Source: Actinernus sp. WN-2022 (lineage: Eukaryota > Cnidaria > Anthozoa > Actiniaria > Actinernidae). From it: a stretch of DNA of 64,000 nt. Below are positions 38,870 to 48,725 of the stretch, one piece after another; positions within the stretch are counted from its first letter, which is position 1, and each line of letters begins with the position of its first letter. The notes under the pieces are model-generated. The model ran no database searches. It saw only the letters and a list, made by a program, of their open reading frames with translations, and was not told the origin of the DNA. Both the position numbers and the translations under genes were made by a program. The stretch lies in assembly GCA_030867875.1 (NCBI GenBank), contig JAOWCC010001634.1, forward strand, positions 105,193,321-105,257,320, in the 5' to 3' direction.

Positions 38870-41800
38870 GTGAGAAATGAAATGTGCTAATACTTTTTCT
38901 TCTGTTGTTTCGCGCGAGACTAGCTGCAACCAAAATCGGAAACTTTGCGATGATGATCAGAAATGGGGTCAGTTCACTTGCATCGATTTTGCTTTAACTG
39001 TAAATTAATTCAAGAATGATATTTTTGAATCCACTCAAAATCTAATATTAAATGAACTTATTGGTATACGTTTCCCCCTTTATTTATACGTGTTTCTCTT
39101 CTATCTCACAGCATATAATTGTAGTTTTGTTTAATAGAAACTAGACTCGATAACCCCTTAGTTTATTCAGGTCCTGCCTACTCGGTAATTGTCAAATTCC
39201 TTATTTGTTTTTGTTTTGAGTGAAATAAACGTATATTGAAGGTTGTACCTTTTACAAATGAAAACTACTGTCGAAAACTACTTCTGTTAATGCACCTATC
39301 AATGTTAAGCCCAGGGAGTGGGGGGCGGCAAGGGGTGGGGATTTGACAGACAGGGCTACCCCGAGGGTGGGGATTTTGACATACGCTGCTTGCCCAGGGT
39401 GGGGTTATTTATAGGAAACATAAGGAAGACAGGGCAGATATTTGATATTTTTGACCAAACGTGTTCTCCCGAGGTTGGGGAATTTGACATTTTTTTGGGC
39501 AAAAATGTCAAATCCCCACCTCTTGCCAAACCCCCCTCCCCCGGGCTTAACATTGATACTAAGGTGCATAGCAGGATTTCATTGTGCTGTAGTTTGCCCC
39601 ACTCATACAAAATCCGTTCTAGGTCTACAGACCCCATGGCACAAGTACACCATCCAGGTCGCTGGGGATTTATCATCTGGTTGACCGTGTGGTTCAAGCG
39701 AACTCTAGACTTCCATGACCTTAAGTTAATAGCCTTCAGAAGCAGTATATCTTTATCACCTTCTGGTAGTTCCCCACGGCATGCCGTGACATGACATTGA
39801 AATAATTTCCCATTGTTTTTGTCCTGCTGATCCAATCAAATCAGTTATGGACATGCCATAGTTTGTCCCACTCATCTGAAATCTGCTCTATTTAGTAACT
39901 GATCTGCCTAGATCGAGAAGTTCTAACATTAGCTATTCGGACAAAGAGTGAAGAACCAGATTATTCAAGTAACTCATTTCGAAAGGCAGCCTACAGGCAA
40001 TATTGCCTGTGGAAATATGGAAAACTGGGTTGAGCAAACCGCAGAGTTCTACCAATGATCCAGTGTGGTGCTCATGATCCGATAAGACTATCCACAACCA
40101 GGCAGAGCATACATTGGATACAAAAATTACTTATCTACATATTTTTTAAAGGGGCTATATCACTAGGATTATTGGTCCACCATTATCATTGCTCCAGTTG
40201 GAAACATTTCAGGACATTTAAAGTGCAAGTAACATTTTAACACAGCATGAATTCTTTATGCTCAAATTCTATATTTTGTTATAGTCGAGTCTAAATTATT
40301 TTTCTTCAAAAGGCAGTCACAGTAATTAAACTAGGATAAAAGCTACCTGAATTGCAGGACTGTGTTGTCTCAGTGTCATAATTCAATCCTATGGGATGTT
40401 TTTGTACCAGTTCTCTTGGGAGTAGATTGATCTGATGACATCACAGGATCCACCAAAAGTAATCACAATTAGTGATTATACAAATGTGTGCCAAAAATAT
40501 ACCTTTTTGTTAGAAAACCATAACAGTACAATAATAATTATACATGTACATTTTTATTTTTTAATAAGATGCTTTCATGATACCAAAATATTTCGAAACT
40601 AGTTACTTTTTGTGTGGGGGATGTACTCAAATGTGTTCATTATTGTAGACTGTTAAGGTCCAAGCCTATCCCTCCCTCCCTCAGGCATTGATATTTTTGA
40701 ATGAGCACTGCAACATGAACCACCTTTGGTGTCAGCTAAGTTATGCAAATGCCCCACCATGTTTAAAAATAGATGTAAAATACTCTGACAAACAGGACAT
40801 TTTCATGATGCCATCACATACTACAACTACTTCGAATTTGTATCAGTCTTGGAACTCTCAAAGGAATTGATAAATTTGAAAGAGAAAAAAATATAAATGA
40901 TGCTAGAATGAAAATGTGCTATTCTCCACCCTCTCTGACAAATGCCCCTGGAACAGGTGCCTAGGTATGTTTGGGGGGGGGGGGGGAGGACAGTACTGGT
41001 AACTCGTGCATTGCATTTATTAGGCAAGTTTAGTATTCGCAGACGAGCTGGATGAGGACTCAATGTGATGGACTTTCCTGAATGCTATTCAGCAGGGCCT
41101 CCATTTATTGCTAGGTCCCGCTCATCTGTGAGAATACAAAACTAGCTTTTTGAAACCACAGTAGATCTCAGATTCCTTATCCTTGTATTAGAATTAGTTG
41201 AACATCAAAAGGCATGCTAGTATGAATGGAAATTGAGTATAGCACAAACAATATTTCAATGTATTATTGTAATCTCTCAAAACTTTTGTATATAGGCAAT
41301 GATGGTGGTCCTAGCACTAGGGACAACCTCTCTACTATACAAGGCCCATACATGTATTATGTTCATTTAACCTTGTCTGTAAATGCAATTGGACTCTATA
41401 TAAATTTTTGTAATCACCTTTTCAATTATTTACTGTTACTCTGTTTAACACTAGTTTCCCCCTTTTATTAACCACACAATAATTATTAGGCCTTCAGTCT
41501 CAGTCCATACTCAATACCTCTTGCAGTCAATTTTGTTATCAGTACCAACCAACAGACCTACAATCTTGGACAAAATAGGTTGGCACATCCATTTGAGATT
41601 AAAACACAAGAAAATTATTACCCTTTTCCTTATATACCCATCCCCTGGCTCAATGTTGATGTTTTCTAGTTATGCACAATAAGCCGAATATAAAAATTGC
41701 CCTTTCAACATTGAATGAACAGGGAGGTCCAGAATACAAAACACATTTGTCCAAGATTGTACACATGTATAGCTTATTCCTTGTGATTTTTATTTTAGTT

Positions 41801-42740
41801 TTAAAATTCTGTTGCGTAATCTAAAAAGCAATTACTCAAGTTATATAGTTCATGGCCTTGTTTGGAGGCTTCCAATAAAAACATAAAATGTATTAGGAAC
41901 ACAGTGTTAAATGAAAAGTTACATTTATGTAAACATATTGTCAAAAGCTGTAATTTTGAAAAGCATTGGGATTAGCTACAGTCACCCAGATGAGAAACAA
42001 AATATGGACTGCCAACCAGAGTGTGCAATTCCAGTGGATTCTCAGTGGACCAGTATAAGAAATATATATCATTCAAAAACACATTAATGACATTTTGACC
42101 AATCAGATGAAGCAACTAAGCCATGTAGTATTTTATTGGGTATAAAGGAGGATGCACTGGGGCCTTTATATACCGCTAGGGTCTCTATGTATACACATAT
42201 ACATGGTCAAATGCATGAGCAATACAGTGAATTTGAAAGACCTTTCAATCTTCCCTTTCTGAAACTGCCACCAGAGAAATATCACGCTGGGATCCTTTTG
42301 CATCACTCGTCAATGGTGTGGACTGAAAGTGTTGGCGTTTGCCTAAATATAAATAGCAACCATTTAAAGTTTAGTATGACATGTATTTGAAAAAGAAAAG
42401 GATGGATGTGATGTAAAGTCACGAAACAATGCAATTTATCAGAGCGGAGAGGAACAGTCTATATATGCCAGGGAGACGGAAAGATGTCCAGAAAAAAAAT
42501 AGGGAGGAGGAAAAAAAATTATGGGATTACATTCATGTTCTTGGGCTTGGGAGAAATGTTTAAAACTCACTAGGGAGGAGGGAGAAAAAATCGAAAACTA
42601 GGTCTAGGGATGAGTTTATCACACCCGAAATTTTAGCTGAGAATGAGATACAAGACTTTCAGACTTTAGCAAATATATATTTCCCACTGAATAAGCTTAT
42701 AAAATCAAAAGAAACGTTACAACAAGCAATTGAATTCAAC
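38870..42740. other. Interior of TTAA transposon, no recognisable gene
   Basis: No long or conserved reading frame is seen on either strand. Contents are the MITE at 39299-39556, a near-duplicate pair of about 35 bp (GTTTGCCCCACTCAT near 39590 and GTTTGTCCCACTCAT near 39852), a run of about 14 G at 40973-40986, and otherwise AT-rich unique sequence resembling host intron or intergenic DNA. Confidence 0.6.
39299..39556. mobile_element. MITE with TA target duplication
   Basis: A 258-bp element with about 50-bp inverted ends. The left starts TCAATGTTAAGCCC and reads on to GGTGGGGATTTGACA; the right is the inverse, ending GGGCTTAACATTGA. Both ends abut TA (39297-39298 and 39557-39558). GGTGGGGATTTGACA-like motifs also recur inside (near 39366 and 39475). 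There is no coding capacity. The TA duplication suggests Tc1/mariner-type or another TA-targeting transposase. Confidence 0.8.
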
Positions 42741-42746
42741 ACTTAC

Positions 42747-42911
42747 TTGATGTACATGTATTGTAGGCTGTTGAGTGTTGGTGTTGCTCGAGCTAGGGTT
42801 CCTTGTTGAAACCTTTCGCATCGGCAACTCGGCGATACTCTGGAGGAGTAAAATTTCATCATATTCGCTATTTGAAAGGCCTTTTATCCCAAAACTTTCC
42901 TTTCTCTGGTT
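42747..42911 (-). other. Possible exon near right end of TTAA transposon
   Basis: On the minus strand 55 codons are open, including SNSEYDEILLLQSIAELPMR and NTNTQQPTIHVHQ, ending exactly at a strong splice donor (GTAAGT, 42746-42741). Upstream codons in this frame hold a TAG. A CCGCCATTTT / AAAATGGCGG inverted pair lies further upstream at 43182-43211. This could be an early exon of a gene carried by the transposon, but no family is recognised. Confidence 0.28.
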
Positions 42912-43181
42912 CTATAGCACATACGTGGAGCGATTCCTTTCTCCTCCTTGCACTTTTTCGGCCTCGTGGATGGCGACTAAAAGTGCCTGCCGTTCTTCAC
43001 GTACTAAGGCCGTATTTTAGTTGAAAATATAGTCTAACTACGACTAAAACTTTAAAATAATAACATACACACGAAGACTGATAATTCTGAAAAACAACTT
43101 GATGATACAATTGACTTTAACGTAAACACTTAGGCCGATGGAAACAGATTTTCCTCTTATACTGCTAAACTCCCTATATGG

Positions 43182-43211
43182 CCGCCATTTTCCTGGCATA
43201 CAAAATGGCGG
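43182..43211 (-). promoter_or_regulatory. Palindromic YY1-like motif pair near transposon end
   Basis: CCGCCATTTT and AAAATGGCGG flank a 10-bp spacer, forming a perfect 10-bp inverted repeat. ATGGCGG-type sequences are YY1 sites found at many metazoan promoters. Its place 46 bp inside the right terminal repeat, upstream of the possible minus-strand exon, suggests a promoter. This is inference from motif only. Confidence 0.35.
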
Positions 43212-43223
43212 ATTCGCACTTGT

Positions 43224-43257
43224 GAGCGCGCAATGCATTTTGGATGACTTGGATTCT
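43224..43257. repeat. Right terminal inverted repeat of TTAA transposon
   Basis: Reads GAGCGCGCAATGC and on to GATGACTTGGATTCT, then TTAA. It pairs with the left terminal repeat. Confidence 0.85.
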
Positions 43258-43370
43258 TTAAGTGCTTCCCGATATTCTTCGATATCCTCCAATTCGGTTG
43301 GAAATTCCAATTTGGTTGTAGGACAAGTAATAGCGCACTCATCTTTCAGTTCTTTGGTGTATTCATCCAT
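43258..43370 (-). pseudogene. Conserved Polinton protein, 5' part of gene split by transposon
   Basis: The ATG at 43370 gives MDEYTKELKDECAITCPTTK and about 36 codons before the TTAA insertion boundary. The start overlaps the stop of the ATPase gene (ATGGATGA, 8 bp), so the ATPase and this gene were probably expressed together. The frame runs on by chance into the transposon terminal repeat. See the 3' part at 37804-38267. Confidence 0.75.
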
Positions 43371-43986
43371 GATAATATGTTATAGGTGCGGGTAGCTCTA
43401 ACACTACTGCAAAAGGATGTCGCAAACAGAAACATATGCGAGCAAACTTATGAGATCGAAGTATCATTCGTAATTCATTACATTCTTGTGAGCCTCCGTA
43501 ATCTTCAAATATCTTTTTACCATCTATAACCGATGCAGTATGAAATGCTACTACGATAGCTACGTTCTCACGAAATGGTTTACATATACTCGTTAATTGT
43601 TGGGATAGTACCCAAATAGATAGTCCTATATGTCGAGCAGAGAATGCTAAATCTACTAGTTTGTCAGTTCTTCGTTTTACATCTTTCGATGCGGCACAAT
43701 CATCTAGAATCAATAATGTATTGGTACCTGACCAAAAGGTTGCACAAATATTTAATGTGGTATCGATAGCATCCTGAGATGGTGATATGATATAAAAATG
43801 CGGATCTCGATTGGCAAATCCATGATATGTTTTGTTGTGGGCATACGTAGGACAAATTAATACTATATAATCGAACTTACCACGAAATGGTGCACGAAGT
43901 TGTTCTATGAGAAATGCAGTCTTTCCACAATTCGTTGGACCTACTACGAGTGAGTTGAATGGGATGTGTTCTACCAAGGAATCCAT
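43363..43986 (-). CDS. FtsK/HerA-type genome-packaging ATPase
   Basis: An intact 207-residue P-loop ATPase, expected to pump DNA into the capsid (A32-like family of Polintons and large DNA viruses). Walker A is GPTNCGKT at residues 16-23, Walker B LLILDD at 91-96, and a downstream WVLSQQ (125-130) matches the usual sensor position. The length fits the family. The start is the ATG at 43986, one base of which overlaps the upstream capsid gene's stop (TGATG). The end overlaps the next gene's start (ATGGATGA). These tight couplings suggest expression from one transcript with the capsid gene. No lesion is visible. Confidence 0.93.
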   Translation of the reverse strand: MDSLVEHIPFNSLVVGPTNCGKTAFLIEQLRAPFRGKFDYIVLICPTYAHNKTYHGFANRDPHFYIISPSQDAIDTTLNICATFWSGTNTLLILDDCAASKDVKRRTDKLVDLAFSARHIGLSIWVLSQQLTSICKPFRENVAIVVAFHTASVIDGKKIFEDYGGSQECNELRMILRSHKFARICFCLRHPFAVVLELPAPITYYHG

Positions 43987-45221
43987 CAGTACGTTATACT
44001 ATGTAAAGATCTGTTCAATATCTTAAGCTGAGCATCCGCAAGGACATGGATATGCATGTTTACGTTTCCACTTCCTTTTAAAGTTCTATGTATACGAATA
44101 TCGATATCTTTTCCACCACCAGTTTGTGCCATTCCATCGCCATGAGCAGAGGAATCTTTTGCTGTACGACAATCGACTAGGATGGCAAATCTGTTATTGT
44201 AAAATTTGGTAGGAGTCATAGAGGTATTGGATGTACCAAACCATCCTTTTGCGGACTCCCAAAAATCTGGTATTAACATACCTCCTGGAAAGAATCTATT
44301 TGGAACTCCATTTACGTCTATCTCTATCTTTGAAATATTAGGATTTACGAATGCTTCACTATCTCGTGAACCGGCAGTGGGAGGATCTACGAATAGAAAG
44401 AGTAATCCAGCAAATGATCGTCGTGGAACATTTATATTCTGAGATATCAAAGTATCTGATGCCTTAGCGATAGGTACTAACTTGAAGTGAACTGCGTGAT
44501 CGTATAGGAATGCAGTACCTTTTTCATATGCGTTAAATGCATTCCTAGCTAGTGTTTCATTCTTGATTGCTTCGTATTCTAACTGGATGTTGGTAAGCTT
44601 GTACGTACCTATCTTTGTCGAATCTGATCCAACGATTATATCGATAGCGCGGGCTAGAGTTAATTCGAATGAAATAGTGTCTTCTAATGCATGTGGATAT
44701 AGAACTCCATGTTGTGTAAGAATATCAACGTCTAATGGAATCCTATATTTGGAACCATATGCAACCAACAATGCATTCTCACCAGTATCTGAAGTACCTG
44801 CATCACCGGCTTTAGATCGTAGCTTATTTGTGTTATCTGATTGGATACCTTGTTGTACTCTCGATTCTCTCTCCTGCATAGATAAATAGATATCGGAATA
44901 CGATTGTAATAGATCCGATCGAGCAATGTCTTCTACTATTTCAGCTCCCATCTTACAAACTCGATGTATAACTAAGCAACGTCCAACATTTGCAACAACT
45001 CGATTATTAAGATGTCCACCAGACAATACGATATCACCCAATAATGCTAAACTACCAGGTACTAATACGATATCTTCTCCCATCGTTGGAACTTCCACAT
45101 AGAGAGTCTCACCTGGATTGGCAGATGATGGATTGAAAGTTTTTCTATATAGGATTGGTTGAGCTTTGAGTGCGAGTGGCACTCTTAGTGCTTCTGTAGG
45201 AATTAACTTCGTCGATATCAT
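43986..45221 (-). CDS. Probable major capsid protein (double jelly-roll)
   Basis: An intact 411-residue frame from the ATG at 45221 (MISTKLIPTEALRVPLALKA). The frame is open further upstream, but that part lies over the divergent plus-strand gene and looks like its antisense, so I use the internal ATG. Beta-rich segments such as GETLYVEVPTMGEDIVLVPG, the GIQS segment, DILTQHGVLYPHALEDTISF and YKLTNIQLEYE, with a C-terminal GSGNVNMHIHVLADAQLK, resemble proteins I recall as Polinton major capsid proteins. Position just upstream of the packaging ATPase supports a virion role. The jelly-roll fold itself is inferred. A TATATA stretch lies 20-30 bp upstream. Confidence 0.65.
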   Translation of the reverse strand: MISTKLIPTEALRVPLALKAQPILYRKTFNPSSANPGETLYVEVPTMGEDIVLVPGSLALLGDIVLSGGHLNNRVVANVGRCLVIHRVCKMGAEIVEDIARSDLLQSYSDIYLSMQERESRVQQGIQSDNTNKLRSKAGDAGTSDTGENALLVAYGSKYRIPLDVDILTQHGVLYPHALEDTISFELTLARAIDIIVGSDSTKIGTYKLTNIQLEYEAIKNETLARNAFNAYEKGTAFLYDHAVHFKLVPIAKASDTLISQNINVPRRSFAGLLFLFVDPPTAGSRDSEAFVNPNISKIEIDVNGVPNRFFPGGMLIPDFWESAKGWFGTSNTSMTPTKFYNNRFAILVDCRTAKDSSAHGDGMAQTGGGKDIDIRIHRTLKGSGNVNMHIHVLADAQLKILNRSLHSITY

Positions 45222-45255
45222 GTTGAATATACCAAGATATATAGTTATGTTCAAT
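45222..45255. promoter_or_regulatory. Divergent start region, capsid gene and plus-strand gene
   Basis: Only 34 bp separate the capsid ATG (minus, 45221) from the ATG at 45256 (plus). The interval holds AAGATATATAGTTATG, TATA-like on both strands. If both genes use these starts, their promoters or leaders overlap the other gene. Confidence 0.35.
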
Positions 45256-46287
45256 ATGGAAGATAGGGTCGACGTCGATGTGAGACCTGAGGATAATACA
45301 GATAGATACGAAGAACGACAACGAGATGAAGAAAACCGACGACAACGATATGAAGAAGACCGACGACGTGAAGCAAATGAACAATACATGGCTTACTTAT
45401 TGAGTGGCAATCAAGATGAAGCTGGGGGTAGTGAGACAATTACCATGGATAATTTGCATGACTACGCTATAGAAGGTGACCCACTTCGAGGATTCACATT
45501 CGAACAAACCTTTTCAGATTCGGTAAAGGAAAGGCTGGTTGATGATGTAAAAGAGCATTATCCGGATGCGGGTATTCGGTATAACATCGACATCTCCTTA
45601 ATAAACGAACAACTCAAAGTTCGCGAACTGGGAAGCAAATAACCCTTTACACGTCTATTCGTAGGTGATGAGAAAGATCTGAAATTACGTATGAAGATGA
45701 GGAAAGCTCTCAAAGATGCTTTAGGTCCAAATAATGAAGAGGCCGCCAATGAAGTAATACTTGCAGAACGACAACTCACCGAGCGGGAAGCAAATAATGA
45801 ATCTATTCTTGAAGACCCCGAATCGACCGACGCTCATAAAGAAATAGCTAAGAAAGAGTTAATATCTATCCGTAGGGAAAGAGAATTACTCGAATATAAA
45901 GAAGAAGCCATACTAGAACGTACGTCGCTACGTGAGAGGATCAAATTCATTTTCAGAAAGTATGGAATGACCGTTCTTGCGGTGACAACTGCTATTGGTG
46001 CTATCGTTAGCGTATTAGTTTCCCAGTTATCGAAATCCGTACCGAAACCAGTAAAAAATGGTATCGACAAAGTGGCAGATACAGTAAAGAAGGGATTAAA
46101 AACGGTAGGTGATTTGTTAAAGGAAATGGGAAAGAAACTTGGACAGATACTAGCTGGAATGATTGGATCAATTGCGAATTTGATATTTACTATGGCCGGT
46201 CAAGCTCTAGGAGTATTAGCAGAGAACGTTTGGTTATTTATCGTAGCTATAGTGGTGATCACAATAGAGCAATATAAACGTCGTTAA
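45256..46287 (+). pseudogene. Polinton coiled-coil membrane protein, in-frame stop
   Basis: The frame runs from the ATG at 45256 (45247 and 45220 are in-frame alternatives) to 46287, about 343 codons, with one TAA at 45640-45642 after GSK. The N-terminal part is strongly charged (RYEERQRDEENRRQRYEEDR). After the stop come a charged helical region, a membrane segment TVLAVTTAIGAIVSVLVSQL, a basic amphipathic stretch, and a second hydrophobic part ending ENVWLFIVAIVVITIEQYKR. Reading continues in the same frame on both sides of the TAA, so the stop is a nonsense change or, less likely, a readthrough site. A virion or membrane-active role is plausible. The end overlaps the convergent gene by 4 bp. 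Confidence 0.72.
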
Positions 46288-47936
46288 CGAAACAACGCCC
46301 ATGCAATTCCAGCTCCTGCAATAGATACTATCGCTAGATTGATCCCATGTTGTGGAGTAAGACGTTGTGGAGTAGGACTATGTGGAACTCGTTGTGGAGT
46401 AGGATGTGGTAATTGTTGTGCAACTTGGTGTGGTAATTGTTTCTTTTGTTTCTTCCCTTTCATATCTGGTGGGGACTTGGTTTCGAGAATATCTGCATTA
46501 ATATCGTTGTTGACACCAAACACAATACCTTTTGTGGCTTTCTGGGTTGGATTTTTATAGCCATCCTTCTTACCGAGGTAGTACTCGAGGTCGCTTGGTA
46601 GTAATCTTACCTTTAAAGCTATTGCTAGATCTAATTTCTTATGTGTGTGTAGTATAGCTGTAAGATAGTTTTTATAGCTTATCTTCAAATTGTTTTCGAT
46701 AATAGCGCCTTCGACCAAGCTCTTAAATTTGGTTTTGACATTGAAACTATCTATGATGGATTCGTTAAGCTCGTTTTGCGCACCTAGAATGCACCATCCG
46801 AAAGCTTCGACAGATCGATTCAATCTACCTACTCCAGCCTCCGGCAAACCCTTACCGATTGGTGGTGTAAACCAATTGTATTGTTTCCCATTATTGTCGC
46901 TAACGAACGATAAAGGAAACTGATAGTCCGTACGACTCTCCTCAAGAAACTTAAAGTCGCCATCTGGCCATTAAGCAGAGTATGAGGTATTATGTGCGTA
47001 CTTCTCTGTAGCGTTCACCGTTTTTCCATGAATGTATGTGTAGACGTCTCCTAAACCATGATTATTGCCTCCATCCCATCGAAAGTCTGGCGTTTGAGAT
47101 AAACCAAATTCGGTACATAACTTCTCAAGAGCATTTTTGTTATAGAGGTTATCCATTTGCTTGAAAACAGAGTCATTAGGAAGAGGAATTCCATGAGTAC
47201 CACCAAGTTCATGAAGAATTCTTCGTATTGTGAAATAAACGTGAAATCGTAAGAACCCTTGAATAATTGGTGGATATGTTTTTAAAATAGGATCGAATAA
47301 CGACACTCCACATCCAGAAGTTGCACACCATGTTGCGAAATTTAATTGTTGAGGCCAATACTTGAAGTTTGGTCCCGATAACCAATGATGAGACTCGTTT
47401 GCTGTCACATGCTTTATGGTGGTCTCTTTGAATATGTTACGAAAGACCACATTGAACCTTTTTGTTGGTGTGACGTATATCCATAGATTAGTGAGATCGA
47501 TATCTTGAGCTTTTTCGTGAAAAGGAACTGCTGCGATGGGATATTTCACACTTTTATCTAGTGTCAACGCAAATGGGTAACCATCAACCATCCCCTGCAA
47601 TGCATTATCGATGAGTTTTTGAATGGCAGCACGTGGCTTGGAGATATCATCGCCATATACCGCATAGCTATGATTCCCATATCGAAACCAAATACTCGTC
47701 GAATATTTACCTGAATCATGTATGCTCGTGGATGCATAGAACTGATGGAAATCCGCATGTGGGTATTGTTTCTTAAACTTCACCAATAGATCGGTATTCA
47801 GTGTTGAGATCCTCTTATTTTCATCGGTAATTAGAGCAGTCTGCTCAGATTTCGACAGTCTTGGTCCACCCCTAACAATCCCTGCTATGTCCTCTGCAGA
47901 TAGACCATCATCTTCGTCTGGCACAACGAAAGGCAT
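46284..47936 (-). pseudogene. Large conserved Polinton protein, in-frame stop
   Basis: The frame starts MPFVVPDEDDGLSAEDIAGI at 47936 and continues to 46284, about 550 codons, interrupted by one TAA at 46971-46973. The same frame is open on both sides (SYSA, stop, WPDGDFKFLEES), and no ATG follows the stop until well downstream, so this was one protein. Features: a middle with NFATWCATSGCGVS and FHVYFTIRRILHELGG, a GLGDVYTYIHG stretch, a C-terminal Pro/Gln/His-rich linker (residues about 490-525), and a final membrane helix NLAIVSIAGAGIAWALF. I recall similar long proteins in invertebrate Polintons without a firm function. A structural role is likely because it sits among the capsid genes. 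Confidence 0.7.
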
Positions 47937-47985
47937 CGTAACTATTGAAGCTATACATATACATAGTTTATACCTTTAATATATA
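47937..47985. promoter_or_regulatory. 49-bp divergent promoter region
   Basis: This interval separates the minus-strand start at 47936 from the plus-strand start at 47986. It holds CTATACATATACATAGTTTA and CTTTAATATATA, giving TATA-like matches facing both genes. Two virion-gene candidates would share it. Confidence 0.45.
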
Positions 47986-48666
47986 ATGGTGCTCTTATAT
48001 GTCACCACCACATCGTCTGACCATACTGTCTACTTTGATAACCCTATTCTTATCAATAATATTTCGCTAGTTGAGATCACTTTTGAGAATAGTTGGTGGA
48101 ACCTAGTAGAGAATGCGAACTTCTGGTGGTATAAGGATGGAGAAAATAACAATCCTGATGTGAGAATCTTACACACTATAACGGCAGGACACCACGACAT
48201 GGTAAGCCTCAAACCCTACTTCAAGCCTGCAATTGATGCTGGTATCTTGAAAATAGTGGAACAGCTATCTAGTAGATTTTGGAATATAGAAGTCAAGAAA
48301 CCGATTCGATTTGATAGGAAATTATGCACATTATTGTGTACCGATAGTACTCCAGAAGGGCATGGTTTGTCAATCGAAGTGGGTAACCACACACTGGTGC
48401 TTCATGATATCTACACTACGTATGTCCACTGCGATGTGGTGGATTCTAGTTTCTCAATTCTCGATGGAAAACGATCGCAAGTAATAGCTAGTTTAGAGAT
48501 ACGAGGCGAAAGATTCGCGAAATCGACATATGCTTCACTAATCCCACTAGCTATCAAAGCTCTAGATACGGTACGAAATAGCCTTCGCCTGACGATTTGC
48601 GATGATAAAGGAAATATTATAGACTTCCGTGGTCGACCTATATGCTACGTATTGAAGCTTGAGTAA
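47986..48666 (+). CDS. Probable minor capsid (penton) protein
   Basis: An intact 226-residue frame starting MVLLYVTTTSSDHTVYFDNP at 47986. The sequence is beta-rich with alternating hydrophobic residues, for example ISLVEITFENSWWNL and GLSIEVGNHTLVLHDIY. It ends SLRLTICDDKGNIIDFRGRP then a short beta strand YVLKLE. The ICDDKGNIIDFRGRP-type end and the VTTTSSDHT start match what I recall of Polinton minor capsid proteins, which form a single jelly-roll penton. The TAATATATA just before the ATG suggests a very short leader. No lesion. A 36-bp direct duplication covers the stop codon. Confidence 0.58.
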   Translation: MVLLYVTTTSSDHTVYFDNPILINNISLVEITFENSWWNLVENANFWWYKDGENNNPDVRILHTITAGHHDMVSLKPYFKPAIDAGILKIVEQLSSRFWNIEVKKPIRFDRKLCTLLCTDSTPEGHGLSIEVGNHTLVLHDIYTTYVHCDVVDSSFSILDGKRSQVIASLEIRGERFAKSTYASLIPLAIKALDTVRNSLRLTICDDKGNIIDFRGRPICYVLKLE

Positions 48667-48715
48667 ATCATACGTATACGCTACGTATTGAAGCTTGAGT
48701 AAATCATACGTATAT
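48644..48715. repeat. 36-bp tandem duplication over the stop codon
   Basis: GCTACGTATTGAAGCTTGAG and the following 16 bases (48644-48679) are repeated at 48680-48715. The first copy contains the capsid gene's stop (TAA at 48664-48666) and the second lies in the spacer. Confidence 0.92.
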
Positions 48716-48725
48716 CACATATACG

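Larger units (their letters stand above)
38264..43261. mobile_element. TTAA-flanked DNA transposon inside Polinton
   Basis: A 4.99-kb insertion whose ends are inverted repeats: the left AGAATCCAAGTCATCCAAAA to GCATTGCGCGCTC matches the right end with one mismatch over about 34 bp. Each end abuts TTAA (38264-38267 and 43258-43261). TTAA duplications are made by piggyBac, Kolobok and Sola3 transposons. No transposase frame is visible, so it may be non-autonomous or badly decayed. Its base composition and content (exon-like sequence, a MITE, poly-G) differ from the Polinton around it and resemble host intergenic DNA. It splits one Polinton gene exactly in frame. Confidence 0.86.

Noticed and set aside
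39356..39835. Minus-strand frame of 159 codons in the TTAA element
   Set aside because: It runs through the MITE and is matched by an overlapping plus-strand frame; no family resemblance.
40973..40986. Run of 14 G as a possible regulatory G-quadruplex
   Set aside because: An isolated homopolymer without the spaced G tracts or gene context needed to support a function.
43044..43257. Continuation of the split gene's first part into the TTAA transposon
   Set aside because: The sequence here is the transposon terminal repeat and interior, not Polinton coding sequence.
45222..45389. Upstream extension of the capsid gene frame (Ser/Arg-rich)
   Set aside because: It is antisense to the charged N-terminus of the divergent plus-strand gene, and family-like sequence begins at the ATG at 45221.
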